A stretch of DNA of 64,000 bases from Streptomyces sp. CC0208 (GTDB lineage: Bacteria; Actinomycetota; Actinomycetes; Streptomycetales; Streptomycetaceae). The position numbers were made by a program, and so were the translations under genes. A model generated the notes under the pieces. That model was not told where the DNA came from. It did not search any database and saw only the letters and a program-made list of their open reading frames with translations. Of the stretch, positions 40,271-49,714 are shown one piece after another. The number at the start of each line of letters is the position of its first letter. Position 1 is the first letter of the stretch. The DNA lies in contig NZ_CP031969.1 of the NCBI RefSeq assembly GCF_003443735.1, positions 1,364,001-1,428,000 of the forward strand, given 5' to 3'.

Positions 40271-41827
40271 TCACGGCATCAGCTGGTACTCGGGGAAGTT
40301 CCCGGGCAGCCGTTCGCCGGCCGGACCCTGCGTCACGGCGCGGATCAGCAGTTCGCCCCCGACGAAGGCGCCGCGCCAGGAGGCGCCGAACCCGCCGAAC
40401 AGCTCGTCGCGGTCGCCGCGGGACCGCGGCTTGCCGTGGCCGATCTTGAACGCGCGGATCTGCGGGGCGAGCCGGTCGAAGGTGGCCCGGTCGTCGGTGG
40501 ACAGGGTGGCCACCAGGGCGCCGTTGGAGGCGTTCATCGCGGCCAGCAGTTCCGCCTCGGTGTCGACCAGGACGATGGTGTCGACCGGGCCGAAGGGTTC
40601 CGCGTGGTGCAGGGGTGAGGAGGGGGGCGGGTTGAGGAGGGTGACGGGCTGGACGTATGCCGAGGTGTCCTGGCCGGGCAGGAAGCGGGCGTCGGCCTCG
40701 CTGCCGCGGTGCACGGGGACGGCTCCGCGGTTGATGGCCTCGGCGACCTGGTCGCGGAGTTCCTTCGCCTTGGCCGCGTTGATCACCGGCCCGAAGTCCA
40801 GTGCGGGGTAAGGGTCGTCGGGGTGTTCGACGGCGAGGGGGTGGCCGAGGCGCAGGGTGCGCACGGCGGGGAGGTAGGCCGTCAGGAACTCGTCGAACAG
40901 CTCGCGCTGGACGACGAACCGCGGGTAGGCGGTGCAGCGCTGCTTGCCGTAGTCGAAGAGCTTGGGGATGACGGCGGTGAGCGCGTCCCAGTCGGTGTGG
41001 TTCCAGATGCCCCAGGTGTTGAGCCCCTCCTGTTCCAGTACGTGCCGCTTGCCGAGGTCGGCGACGGCCGTGGCGACGGCGGCGCCGGTGTCGCGGCCGC
41101 CGACGAAGGAGACGCAGCCGATCTCCGGCGCCCGCACCAGCGCCTCGGACAGCTCTCGCCCGCTGCCACTGACGAGGGTGACGGGAATCCCTTCGCGGGC
41201 GGCGAGCGCGCAGGCCAGGGTCAGGCAGGCGACGCCGCCGTCGGTCGGGGTCTTGGCGATGACCGCGTTGCCCGCCAGTGCCTGCACCAGCATGGCGTGC
41301 ACGAGCACGCTCATCGGGTAGTTCCAGCTGGCGATGTTGGACACCGGGCCGTCCAGCGGGGCGCGGCCCTCGACCATCGGTTCGATGCCGTCGACGTACC
41401 AGCGCACGCCGTCGATGGCCCGGTCGACGTCGGCCTGCGCGAGCCGCCAGGGCTTGCCGATCTCCCAGACCAGCAGGAGCGCGAGGAGTTCGCGGTGCTG
41501 GGTGAGGGCGTCGAGGGTGGCCGCGACGCGGGCCCGGCGCTCTTCGAGCCGTATGTGCCGCCAGGCGCGGTGCTGGTCGAGGGAGGCGCGGACGGCCTGG
41601 TGGGCGGCTTCCCGGTCCAGGCGCGGCGGGCCGGCGATCGGGCTGCCGTCGACGGGGCTGGTGGCGGGCAGTGCCCGGCCGTCGGCCCGCCAGGCGTTGG
41701 CCCAGAGGTTGAGGACGCGGTCGTCCCGGAAGGCCTCGGGGGCGACCGCGAGGCAGCGCTGCCAGGCGTCGTTCCAGGAGGTACCGGACTTCACGACGAG
41801 GTGGGTGGAGTTGAGGGTGGTTGTCAT
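40271..41827 (-). CDS. Aldehyde dehydrogenase family protein
   Basis: The 518-residue enzyme has the ALDH catalytic Asn169 (ASWNYP), a Glu near 265-267 (LEQEGLN) and nucleophile Cys298 (GKQRCTAYP). The FVGG nucleotide-loop region is altered (FVGGRDTGAA). It would oxidise an aldehyde with NAD(P)+. In an oxalate island, glyoxylate or glycolaldehyde are natural candidates, possibly linked to CoA via the neighbouring transferase; this is an inference. The 128-bp gap before it is a run of GGGGC-like repeats. Confidence 0.9.
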   Translation of the reverse strand: MTTTLNSTHLVVKSGTSWNDAWQRCLAVAPEAFRDDRVLNLWANAWRADGRALPATSPVDGSPIAGPPRLDREAAHQAVRASLDQHRAWRHIRLEERRARVAATLDALTQHRELLALLLVWEIGKPWRLAQADVDRAIDGVRWYVDGIEPMVEGRAPLDGPVSNIASWNYPMSVLVHAMLVQALAGNAVIAKTPTDGGVACLTLACALAAREGIPVTLVSGSGRELSEALVRAPEIGCVSFVGGRDTGAAVATAVADLGKRHVLEQEGLNTWGIWNHTDWDALTAVIPKLFDYGKQRCTAYPRFVVQRELFDEFLTAYLPAVRTLRLGHPLAVEHPDDPYPALDFGPVINAAKAKELRDQVAEAINRGAVPVHRGSEADARFLPGQDTSAYVQPVTLLNPPPSSPLHHAEPFGPVDTIVLVDTEAELLAAMNASNGALVATLSTDDRATFDRLAPQIRAFKIGHGKPRSRGDRDELFGGFGASWRGAFVGGELLIRAVTQGPAGERLPGNFPEYQLMP

Positions 41828-41955
41828 GCGATGTCTCCGCTCTCGGTGCACAGTCGGGGGCGGGGCGGGGCGGGGTGGGACGGGGCGGGGCAGGGCGTCC
41901 GGGGTCGCGGCGGGGCCGGGCGAATTCTCCGTCCGCCGTCGTGTGTGGGTCCGGG

Positions 41956-42885
41956 TCAGGCGTGAGGGGCCTCGCGGACCTTGTCCTTACGGACCGTGTC
42001 CTCGCGGACCGTGTCCAGCAGGTCGAGCACGAGGCGCGCCGTCTCGGTGGGGGTGTTCCCGACCTTGACGCCGACCGCCTCCAGCGCCGCCTTCTTCGCC
42101 CGCGCCGTGCCCGCCGAACCGGACACGATGGCACCGGCGTGGCCCATGGTCCGTCCCTCGGGCGCGGTGAATCCGGCGATGTAGCCGACGACGGGCTTGG
42201 TGACGTGTTCACGGATGTACGCGGCCGCCCGCTCCTCGGCATCCCCGCCGATCTCCCCGATGAGAACGATCAGTTCGGTGTCGGGGTCGTCCTGGAAGGC
42301 CGCCAGACAGTCGATGTGGGTGGTGCCGACGACGGGGTCTCCGCCGATGCCGACACAGGTGGAGAAGCCGATGTCGCGCAGCTCGTACATGAGTTGGTAG
42401 GTGAGCGTGCCCGACTTGGACACCAGACCGATGCGGCCGGACCGGGTGATGTCCGCCGGGATGATGCCGGCGTTGGACTGACCGGGGGTGATCAGGCCGG
42501 GGCAGTTGGGGCCGACGATCCGTGTCCCCTTCTTCTTCGCGTACGAGGTGAAGGCGACGGAGTCGTGGACGGGGATACCTTCGGTGATGACGACGGCCAG
42601 CGCGATCCCCGCGTCCACGGCCTCGACGACTGCCGCTCCGGCGAAGGGGGGCGGCACGAAGACGACGGTGACGTCCGCCCCGGTTGCCCCTATGCCGTCA
42701 GCGACTGAGCCGAAGACGGGGACGGCCCGGTCGTCGAAGTCGACTCGCTGTCCGGCCTTGCGCGGGTTGACGCCGCCGACCACATTTGTGCCCGCCGCGA
42801 GCATGCGCCGGGTGTGTTTCATGCCCTCGCCACCGGTCATGCCCTGGACGAGGACCCTGGACTCCTTGGTCAGGAAGATGGCCAT
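41956..42885 (-). CDS. sucD: Succinyl-CoA ligase-type alpha subunit
   Basis: The 309-residue protein has the SucD CoA-binding Rossmann start ([14 protein letters not shown]), [13 protein letters not shown], and the phosphohistidine loop ending GHAGAIVSG. The C-terminal tail [16 protein letters not shown] is repetitive. ATG 42885 follows AAGGAG by 5 nt. It pairs with sucC, ending 12 bp upstream. As an island-specific second copy it may activate a dicarboxylate other than succinate. Confidence 0.93.
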   Translation of the reverse strand: MAIFLTKESRVLVQGMTGGEGMKHTRRMLAAGTNVVGGVNPRKAGQRVDFDDRAVPVFGSVADGIGATGADVTVVFVPPPFAGAAVVEAVDAGIALAVVITEGIPVHDSVAFTSYAKKKGTRIVGPNCPGLITPGQSNAGIIPADITRSGRIGLVSKSGTLTYQLMYELRDIGFSTCVGIGGDPVVGTTHIDCLAAFQDDPDTELIVLIGEIGGDAEERAAAYIREHVTKPVVGYIAGFTAPEGRTMGHAGAIVSGSAGTARAKKAALEAVGVKVGNTPTETARLVLDLLDTVREDTVRKDKVREAPHA

Positions 42886-42896
42886 GTCCCTCTCCT

Positions 42897-44027
42897 TCAG
42901 CCGGCGTTGGCGAGTTCGGCGGCGCGGCGGACGGCGCCGTCCATGGTGGTGGCCTGCTGGACCAGGGGGTGGGCCCGTTCGTCGAGGACGGCCCGGCCGC
43001 GGCTGGCGTTGTTGCCGTCGAGGCGCACCACGAGCGGCTTGGTGAGGCGGACCTCGTCCAGGGCCCGCACGATCCCGTCGGCGACCGCGTCGCAAGCGGT
43101 GATCCCGCCGAAGACGTTGACGAACACGGACTTCACGGCCGGGTCCGACAGGATGACCGTCAGTCCGTCGGCCATGACCTGGGCCGAGGCGCCGCCGCCG
43201 ATGTCGAGGAAGTTGGCGGGACGGGCCCCGCAGCCGGCGACCACGTCGAGGGTCGACATGACCAGGCCGGCGCCGTTGCCGATGACACCGACCTCGCCGT
43301 CGAGCTTGACGTAGTTGAGGCCCTTCGCGGCGGCGGCCGCCTCCAGCGGATCGTCGTGGGCGATGGTCTCCGCACCCCAACGGGACTGGCGGAAGCGGGC
43401 ATTGTCGTCGAGGGTGACCTTGCCGTCGAGGGCGAGGATGTGCCCCTGCCGGGTGCGGACGAGCGGGTTGACCTCGACGAGGACGGCGTCCTGGCCGACC
43501 AGCACCTCCCACAGTCGTACGAGGACGTCGACGGTCTGCGGCGGCAGTCCGGCCGCCTCGGCGATCTCGCCCGCCTTCGCCGAGGTGACGCCCTCGGCGG
43601 GGTCGACGGGTATCCGGGCGACCGCCTCCGGACGGACCGCGGCGACCTCCTCTATGTCCGTGCCGCCCTCCGCCGAGGCGATCGCGAGGAAGCGGCCCGC
43701 GGCCCGGTCGAGGACGTAGGCGACGTAGAACTCGCTCTCGATGTCCACGGGTTGGGCCAGCATGACCTTGCGGACCGGGTGCCCCTTGATGTCCTTGCCG
43801 AGGATCCGGCGTGCCGTCCTCTCGGCCTCGGCCGGGTCGGTGGCGAGCCGCACCCCGCCCGCCTTGCCTCGGCCGCCGGTCTTGACCTGCGCCTTGACGA
43901 CGACGCTGCCGCCGAGCCTGCGGGCCATCACCCGTGCTTCCTGGGGCGAGTCGGTGACCTCCGCCCTGGGCACCGGGATCCCGCGTTCTTCGAAAAGCGC
44001 CCGGGCTTCGTGCTCGTACAGGTCCAT
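42897..44027 (-). CDS. sucC: Succinyl-CoA ligase-type beta subunit
   Basis: The 376-residue protein has the ATP-grasp fold of Suc[45 protein letters not shown] and GIGG-like loop [16 protein letters not shown]. It heads the minus-strand unit sucC-sucD-aldh-frc-carbonic anhydrase. A GntR-type dyad lies 86 bp upstream, shared with the divergent frc-MFS-MFS unit. Malate or oxalate ligation is a possible alternative to succinate. Confidence 0.93.
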   Translation of the reverse strand: MDLYEHEARALFEERGIPVPRAEVTDSPQEARVMARRLGGSVVVKAQVKTGGRGKAGGVRLATDPAEAERTARRILGKDIKGHPVRKVMLAQPVDIESEFYVAYVLDRAAGRFLAIASAEGGTDIEEVAAVRPEAVARIPVDPAEGVTSAKAGEIAEAAGLPPQTVDVLVRLWEVLVGQDAVLVEVNPLVRTRQGHILALDGKVTLDDNARFRQSRWGAETIAHDDPLEAAAAAKGLNYVKLDGEVGVIGNGAGLVMSTLDVVAGCGARPANFLDIGGGASAQVMADGLTVILSDPAVKSVFVNVFGGITACDAVADGIVRALDEVRLTKPLVVRLDGNNASRGRAVLDERAHPLVQQATTMDGAVRRAAELANAG

Positions 44028-44112
44028 GCTTGGGCTCCCGTCTCAAAGTGCACGACTCAAAAGTGCTGCACGCCCCCTGGACATCACCCATCGGATGCGG
44101 GATAACAATCTT

Positions 44113-44136
44113 CATACAGTATTCGTCGACTGTATG
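44113..44136. promoter_or_regulatory. GntR-type palindrome between sucC and frc copy 3
   Basis: CATACAG-N10-CTGTATG is a perfect 7-bp-arm dyad in the 140-bp divergent gap, and also contains the ACAGTATTC core. Confidence 0.65.
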
Positions 44137-44167
44137 CAATGTGCCAAACATGGCCGTGAGGTGATCC

Positions 44168-45400
44168 GTGACGACGTTGGCGCTTGATGGTGTGCGGGTG
44201 CTGGACATGACGCATGTGCAGTCGGGTCCGTCGGCGACGCAGTTGCTGGCGTGGCTGGGGGCGGATGTGGTGAAGGTGGAGGCGCCGGGCGGGGATGTCA
44301 CGCGCCGGCAGCTGCGGGATGTCCCGGACGCGGACTCGCTGTATTTCACGATGCTCAACTGCAACAAGCGCAGTATCACGCTGAACCTGAAGACCGAGCG
44401 GGGCCGGGAGATCCTGACCGCGCTGGTGCGGGGTGCGGATGTGCTGGTGGAGAACTTCGCGCCGGGTGCGGTGGACCGGATGGGGTTCACGTGGGACCGG
44501 ATCCGGGAGATCAACCCGAGGATCGTGTACGCCTCGATCAAGGGCTTCGGCGACGGCCCGTACACGAACTTCAAGGCGTACGAGGTGGTCGCGCAGGCGA
44601 TGGGCGGCTCGATGGCCACGACCGGGTTCGAGGACGGGCCGCCGCTGGCGACCGGCGCGCAGATCGGCGACTCCGGCACCGGAGTGCATGCGGTCGCCGC
44701 CATCCTGGCCGCGCTCTTGCAGCGCGAGAGGACCGGCCGCGGCCAGCGGGTGAACGTGGCCATGCAGCACGCGGTCCTGAACCTGTGCCGGGTCAAACTC
44801 CGCGACCAGCAACGCCTCGCACACGGCCCGCTGGCCGAATACCCCAACGACGACTTCACCGACGACGTGCCCCGCTCCGGGAACGCCTCCGGCGGCGGCC
44901 AGCCCGGCTGGGCCGTCCGGTGCGCACCCGGCGGCCCCAACGACTACGTCTACGTCATCGTCCAGCCCGTCGGCTGGACGCCCCTGGCCGCTTTGATCGG
45001 CCGGCCCGAGCTCGCCGAAGACCCCGAGTGGGCCACTCCCGAGGCCCGGCTGCCGAAACTGGCGAAGATGTTCCAGCTGATCGAGGAATGGACCGCGACC
45101 CTGCCCAAATGGCAGGTCCTGGAACAACTCAACCGCCACAACATTCCGTGCGGGCCGATCCTGTCCCCCAAGGAGATCATCGAGGACCGCTCCCTGGCCG
45201 ACAACGACATGATCGTCGAGGTCGCACATCCCCACCGCGGCACGTTCACCACCGTCGGCAACCCCCTCAAACTCTCCGACTCCCCCACCACCATCACCAC
45301 CCCACCCCTCCTCGGCCAACACAACGAGGACATCTACATCGGCGAACTCGGACTCGGTGACGAGGAGTTGAGGCTTCTCAGGTCGGGCGGGGTGATCTGA
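44168..45400 (+). CDS. frc: Class III CoA-transferase, formyl-CoA transferase paralogue (copy 3)
   Basis: The 410-residue protein is the same enzyme as copy 2 except for the first residues and the tail ([14 protein letters not shown]). All Frc motifs are as in copy 2. Start GTG 44168 has GAGGTG 4 nt upstream. It is followed at 174 bp by two MFS carriers in the same direction, forming a transport plus activation unit. Confidence 0.92.
   Translation: MTTLALDGVRVLDMTHVQSGPSATQLLAWLGADVVKVEAPGGDVTRRQLRDVPDADSLYFTMLNCNKRSITLNLKTERGREILTALVRGADVLVENFAPGAVDRMGFTWDRIREINPRIVYASIKGFGDGPYTNFKAYEVVAQAMGGSMATTGFEDGPPLATGAQIGDSGTGVHAVAAILAALLQRERTGRGQRVNVAMQHAVLNLCRVKLRDQQRLAHGPLAEYPNDDFTDDVPRSGNASGGGQPGWAVRCAPGGPNDYVYVIVQPVGWTPLAALIGRPELAEDPEWATPEARLPKLAKMFQLIEEWTATLPKWQVLEQLNRHNIPCGPILSPKEIIEDRSLADNDMIVEVAHPHRGTFTTVGNPLKLSDSPTTITTPPLLGQHNEDIYIGELGLGDEELRLLRSGGVI
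44173..45354 (+). repeat. 1,182-bp inverted repeat, right arm
   Basis: Partner of 39005-40186. The 4.0-kb segment between the arms carries aldh, sucD and sucC and could flip by homologous recombination. No transposase or terminal repeats are present. Confidence 0.9.
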
Positions 45401-45574
45401 CGTGGTGAACCGGAGCCGCGTTTCCGGGCCGTTGGGCGGTGGTCCATGACGTGAACGAGCACGGGGTCCGGCGGCGGTGCGCGTCGGCGGGCCCCGGTGA
45501 TCCGTGCGCGCACGAAAGGAATTTGGACAGGGGGCGCTGGCCAGATCTTTCGACGCAAGGAGTGCTTGAAGACC

Positions 45575-46966
45575 ATGACAACTGTCGATTATTCGTCGTC
45601 CGCCGCCTTCAGAGAGGTGACGGACCGCAACGGCCGCGTGTACCGGGTCGGCGAGACCGACCGGCACATCATGGGACGACCACGATGGACCATGGTGCTC
45701 TTCCCGTGGATGGGCATGCTGGGCATCAGTTCCTCGGAGTACGCGTTCACGTCGGCCGAGGACACACTGCACGAGGCGCATCTGTGGAGCAGTGGGCACA
45801 TCTTCTGGCTGATGGGTGTCTGGGTGTTCTTCCAGGCGGCCGTGGCCTTCCCGGCCGGGCAGCTCAGGGAGAGCGGGAAGCTTCCGGCCCGGTACGCGAT
45901 GATGCTCGGCGCGCTGGGCACCGTGCTCGGCTACATCTCGCTGGCGTTCGCGCCGAACGTGATCTTCGCCTATCTGGGCTTCGGCGTGTGCAGCGGTATC
46001 GGTGCCGGTCTGGTCTACGCGACCTGCGTGAACATGGTCGGCAAGTGGTTCCCGGAGCGCAAGGGCGGCAAGACCGGCATGGTCAACGGCGGTTTCGCCT
46101 ACGGCTCGGTGCCCTTCGTCTTCCTGTTCACCTCGTACATGGACCTCAGCAACTACCGGGGCGTCCTGGTGACGGTGGGCCTGGTCTGCTGCGCGATCGT
46201 GGCGTTCGCCGGGTGGTTCTTCAAGGACCCGCCGAAGAACTGGTGGCCGCCGCACGTCGACCCGCTCAGGCAGACCGACGACCCGAAGATCCGGCGGGCG
46301 CTGGAGAAGAACCCGCCGGCCGTCAAGCAGTACACCCCGAAGGAAGCGGCGCGTACGCCCGTCCTGTGGATGATGTGGTTCTGCCTGCTGTGCACGGCCG
46401 GCATCAACATCTTCGGCATCGCCTTCCAGGTGCCGTTCGGCAAGGACATGGGCTTCGCGGGCGGGATCGTGGCCACGGCGATGTCGCTGAAGGCGATCGT
46501 CAACGGCACCGGGCGCGGGGTGATCGGCTGGATCTCCGACAAGTTCGGGCGCCGCAACACCCTGATCATCGTGTGTCTGGTGCTGGGCACCGCCCAGTTC
46601 GGTGTGCTGGTCTCCGGCCAGATGGGCAGCATGCCGTTCTTCCTGTTCTGCTCCATGGTCTCCGGCTTCGGCGGCGGCGCGATCTTCCCGCTGTTCGCCG
46701 CGATGACGGCCGACTACTTCGGTGAGAACAACAACGCCTCCAACTACGGCATGGTCTACAGCTCGAAGCTCATCTCGGGGCTCGTCGGCTCCGGTGTCGG
46801 CTCGATCGTGGTCGGCGCCTGGGACTACCAGGGCGCGTTCGTGCTGGCCGGCTCGATCGGCCTGGCGTCCGCGGTCCTCGCGCTGTTCCTGAAGGCCCCC
46901 GGCAGGCCCCAGACCAGCCGTCGGACCGTACCCAACCCGCAACCGCTCGGCGAGGAAATGGCCTGA
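45575..46966 (+). CDS. MFS carrier, oxalate/formate antiporter (OFA) type, copy 1
   Basis: The 463-residue protein has about twelve hydrophobic segments with the OFA pattern GVCSGIGAGLVYATCVNMVGKWFPERKGGKTGMVNGGFAYGS. A basic residue occurs in a late helix (YSSKLISGLVGSG), where OxlT has an essential Lys. It probably exchanges oxalate for formate or imports oxalate. ATG 45575 is taken; AAGGAG lies 12 nt upstream and a TTG at 45566 is possible. It is adjacent to copy 2 (1 bp gap). Confidence 0.88.
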   Translation: MTTVDYSSSAAFREVTDRNGRVYRVGETDRHIMGRPRWTMVLFPWMGMLGISSSEYAFTSAEDTLHEAHLWSSGHIFWLMGVWVFFQAAVAFPAGQLRESGKLPARYAMMLGALGTVLGYISLAFAPNVIFAYLGFGVCSGIGAGLVYATCVNMVGKWFPERKGGKTGMVNGGFAYGSVPFVFLFTSYMDLSNYRGVLVTVGLVCCAIVAFAGWFFKDPPKNWWPPHVDPLRQTDDPKIRRALEKNPPAVKQYTPKEAARTPVLWMMWFCLLCTAGINIFGIAFQVPFGKDMGFAGGIVATAMSLKAIVNGTGRGVIGWISDKFGRRNTLIIVCLVLGTAQFGVLVSGQMGSMPFFLFCSMVSGFGGGAIFPLFAAMTADYFGENNNASNYGMVYSSKLISGLVGSGVGSIVVGAWDYQGAFVLAGSIGLASAVLALFLKAPGRPQTSRRTVPNPQPLGEEMA

Positions 46967-46967
46967 C

Positions 46968-48386
46968 ATGACGGCAGATCCGTACGCAGCACGCAGTGAG
47001 ACCGACAAGACCGCACACTCCACCGCCGCATCACGTCCCTACCGAGAAGTGACCGACGCCAACGGTCGCGTCTACCGCATCGGCGAGACCGACCGGGACA
47101 TCCTCGGCCACTCGCGCAAACTCATGGTGTATCTGCCCTGGGTGACCATGATGGCCATCAGCGTCTTCGAGTACGCGTACGGCTCGGCCGAGGACACGTT
47201 GTCCCACGCCCACGGCTGGACGCAGAGCAACACCTTCTGGATCCTCAGTGTCTGGGTCTTCTTCCAGGCCGGCATCGCCTTCCCGGCGGGCTGGCTGCGG
47301 GAGAGGGGCATCCTGACCGCCCGCAAGGCCATGTACATCGGCTCGGGCATGTGTCTGGTCGGATTCCTCGCCCTGTCGCACCTGGGCAACGTCTGGCTGG
47401 CGATCCTCGGATTCGGCGTCATCGGGGGGATCGGCGCCGGACTGGTCTACGCGACCTGCATCAACATGGTCGGCAAGTGGTTCCCCGAACGCCGGGGCGC
47501 CAAGACCGGGTTCGTCAACGGCGGCTTCGCGTACGGGTCACTGCCCTTCATCTTCATCTTCAACTACGGCTTCGACACGGCCAATTACCACCGCGTCCTG
47601 GATCTCATCGGCTGCTACATCCTGATCGTGGTCGTCGGGTGCGCGTTCTTCTTCAAGGACCCGCCGAAGAACTGGTGGCCCCATGACATCGACCCGCTCA
47701 CCCATGGCGGCGGCGGTGCGAACGGGGTCGGCGCTCTGGCCAAGAACCCTCCGGCAGTACGGCAGTTCACGCCGAAGGAGGCCCTCAGGACCGGCATGCT
47801 TCCCCTGATGTGGATCGCCCTCGTCATGACCGCGGGCGTGTCGATCTTCGGGATCTCCTTCCAGGTCGACTACGCCAAGGAGGTGGGTTTCGGCCCGCTG
47901 GTGGCGGCCTCCTCGATGGGCGTCATGGCCGTCATCAACGGCGTCGGGCGCGGGGTCGTGGGCTGGCTGTCCGACAAGTGGGGCCGCAAGTCGACGCTGG
48001 TGTTCGTGATCGTCGTCCTGGGTCTCGCTCAGTTCGGCGTGATCTGGGCGGGCGACATCAAGAGCGAGTCGCTGTTCCTGGTCTTCGCGTTCCTGTCCGG
48101 GTTCGGCGGCGGCGCGTTCTATCCGTTGTTCGCGGCGCTCACCCCGGACTACTTCGGGGAGAACTACAACGCCTCCAACTACGGTCTGGTGTACAGCGGC
48201 AAGCTGATCAGCGGTCTGTTCGGCGGCGGCCTGGGTTCCATGGTGGTCGCGGCCTGGGGCTACGACGGGGCGTACGCCCTGGCCGGCGCCACCTCGATGC
48301 TGGCGGCGGCGATCGCCCTGCTGCTGCGGCAACCGGGACGGCCCAGAAGCGGAACCACGGCACCGCACCCACGAGCCGCGGCCTGA
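46968..48386 (+). CDS. MFS carrier, oxalate/formate antiporter (OFA) type, copy 2
   Basis: The 472-residue paralogue of the preceding gene shares the unusual N-terminal block REVTDANGRVYRIGETDRDI and the FPERRGAKTGFVNGGFAYGS loop, and keeps the Lys in YSGKLISGLFGGG. Two adjacent carriers may form a heteromer or differ in substrate (oxalate and formate). ATG 46968 comes right after the previous stop. A strong hairpin follows the stop. Confidence 0.88.
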   Translation: MTADPYAARSETDKTAHSTAASRPYREVTDANGRVYRIGETDRDILGHSRKLMVYLPWVTMMAISVFEYAYGSAEDTLSHAHGWTQSNTFWILSVWVFFQAGIAFPAGWLRERGILTARKAMYIGSGMCLVGFLALSHLGNVWLAILGFGVIGGIGAGLVYATCINMVGKWFPERRGAKTGFVNGGFAYGSLPFIFIFNYGFDTANYHRVLDLIGCYILIVVVGCAFFFKDPPKNWWPHDIDPLTHGGGGANGVGALAKNPPAVRQFTPKEALRTGMLPLMWIALVMTAGVSIFGISFQVDYAKEVGFGPLVAASSMGVMAVINGVGRGVVGWLSDKWGRKSTLVFVIVVLGLAQFGVIWAGDIKSESLFLVFAFLSGFGGGAFYPLFAALTPDYFGENYNASNYGLVYSGKLISGLFGGGLGSMVVAAWGYDGAYALAGATSMLAAAIALLLRQPGRPRSGTTAPHPRAAA

Positions 48387-48407
48387 GCAGGGCGGTTCGG
48401 ACAGCAT

Positions 48408-48441
48408 GCGGCCCTTCCCCACGGCATCGGGGAAGGGCCGC
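48408..48441 (+). terminator. Hairpin terminator after MFS copy 2
   Basis: GCGGCCCTTCCCC pairs perfectly over 13 bp with GGGGAAGGGCCGC around an 8-nt loop, 22 bp after the stop. Confidence 0.8.
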
Positions 48442-48468
48442 CTGATCCGGTGGCTGGGGGGCTCCGGG

Positions 48469-48790
48469 TGCCGGGTGCGGATCTATGGCCGGGGGCTGAT
48501 CAGTGGCTGGGTGCGGATCGGTGGCTGGGTGCGGATCGGTGGCCGCAGGCTGATCGGTGGCCGCCTGACTCGACGGCCCGGTGCCGACCGATTGCCGGGC
48601 GCTGACCGAGGGCGGGGCAGTGACCGACGGCAGCGTGCTGACCGACGGCCGCCCGACCCAACAGTTGGGTGCCGACCGATTGCCGGGCGCTGATCAACGG
48701 CCCCTCGATCCGACGCCCCGCGTGCTGTCCGTTGGCCGCCCGACCCAACAGCAGGGCACCGACCGGGGCCGTGCCCCCAACTTGCCTGCG
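48469..48790. repeat. Degenerate short tandem repeats
   Basis: No gene is supported here. A unit of about 20 bp with the cores GGTGGCTGGGTGCGGATC and GCTGACCGACGGC repeats with drift. Two longer matches also occur: CCGACCGATTGCCGGGCGCT and CCGCCCGACCCAACAG each appear twice. Confidence 0.6.
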
Positions 48791-48797
48791 ACGTACG

Positions 48798-49475
48798 TTA
48801 CTTCTCGCGGTCGTGGTACATCTTCCGCGTGTGCTCGGTGTGCTCCCGCATGATCGCGGTGGCGCGCTGCTCGTCACGGTCGGCGATCGCGGCGATCAGC
48901 TCACGGTGCTCGATCCAGGACTGACGTCCGCGCTGCCGGGCGACCGGCGTGTAGTACCAGCGCACCCGCCGATCCACCTGCCCCGCCAACTCCGCGAGGA
49001 CCGCGTTGCCCGCCAACTCCATGACCTTCGCGTGGAGTCGGGCGTTGAGGGCGACCGCCGCATCCACGTCGTCCGCGGCGACCGCACTCTCCCCCTGCGC
49101 GCACAAGTCCTCCAGCACGGCGATCCCGGCACTGCCCGCGTTCGCGGCGGCCAGCCGGGCCGCCTCGGCCTCCAACAGCGTGCGCACGGTAAGGAGTTGG
49201 TCCGCCTCCTCGTCAGTCGGCTCATGCACGAACGCACCCTGAGCCGGCCGCAGATCCACCCACCCCTCGGTGTTCAACCGCTGCAGGGCCTCCCGCACCG
49301 GCTGCCGGGACACCCCCAGATGACCCGCCAGCTCACTCTCCACCAGATGCTGACCCGGCTGGAGAGCACGGGTCGTGATGAGTTCGAGCAGCGCGCCGTA
49401 CACGCGATCACGCAGCGGACCGGGGCGCTCGAGCCTGGGCACCGTCCCGTACGGCAGTCCTGTCGTCGGCAACAT
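48798..49475 (-). CDS. GntR-family regulator, FCD subfamily (second)
   Basis: The 225-residue protein shares the winged helix (LITTRALQPGQHLVESELAGHLGVSRQPVREAL) and the FCD domain with the regulator at 36270. Conserved patches are GWVDLRPAQGAFVHEPTDEEADQLL and VRWYYTPVARQRG. ATG 49475 has GGAGGG 6 nt upstream. It is divergent from panE, with AT-rich dyads in the gap. It probably regulates panE-fdhD and itself. Confidence 0.93.
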   Translation of the reverse strand: MLPTTGLPYGTVPRLERPGPLRDRVYGALLELITTRALQPGQHLVESELAGHLGVSRQPVREALQRLNTEGWVDLRPAQGAFVHEPTDEEADQLLTVRTLLEAEAARLAAANAGSAGIAVLEDLCAQGESAVAADDVDAAVALNARLHAKVMELAGNAVLAELAGQVDRRVRWYYTPVARQRGRQSWIEHRELIAAIADRDEQRATAIMREHTEHTRKMYHDREK

Positions 49476-49516
49476 CACGGTCCCTCCTGTACAGCGTTCG
49501 TCGCTGCAGCTGAGAG

Positions 49517-49531
49517 CCAATTATGAATTGG
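49517..49531. promoter_or_regulatory. AT-rich palindrome in the gntR/panE gap
   Basis: CCAATT-ATG-AATTGG is a perfect 6-bp-arm dyad 42 bp before the gntR start. Nearby TACAGTCTAC and CTGTAGACA form a second, longer-spaced inverted pair (about 49540 and 49646). Confidence 0.5.
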
Positions 49532-49714
49532 TTTTCGCCTACAGTCTACGGCGCACAACCCCCGCCGACCCGGACCTTACCGGGGCGTAGCAGCAGCTCA
49601 TGGGCCTTGGTGACGTCAGAACCCTTGCTGAGCACTCTCTCCATCCTGTAGACAATATCCAGTCGACAAAGTCGGCAGTTCCTCGGTCACCCTCACCGAA
49701 CGGAGCTTCCACCC

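Noticed and set aside
39005..45354. Composite transposon
   Set aside because: The repeat arms are parts of frc genes; there is no transposase, no terminal inverted repeat and no target-site duplication.
48406..48693. 95-codon ORF over the repeats after the MFS gene
   Set aside because: It starts inside the terminator hairpin and encodes only the tandem repeat.
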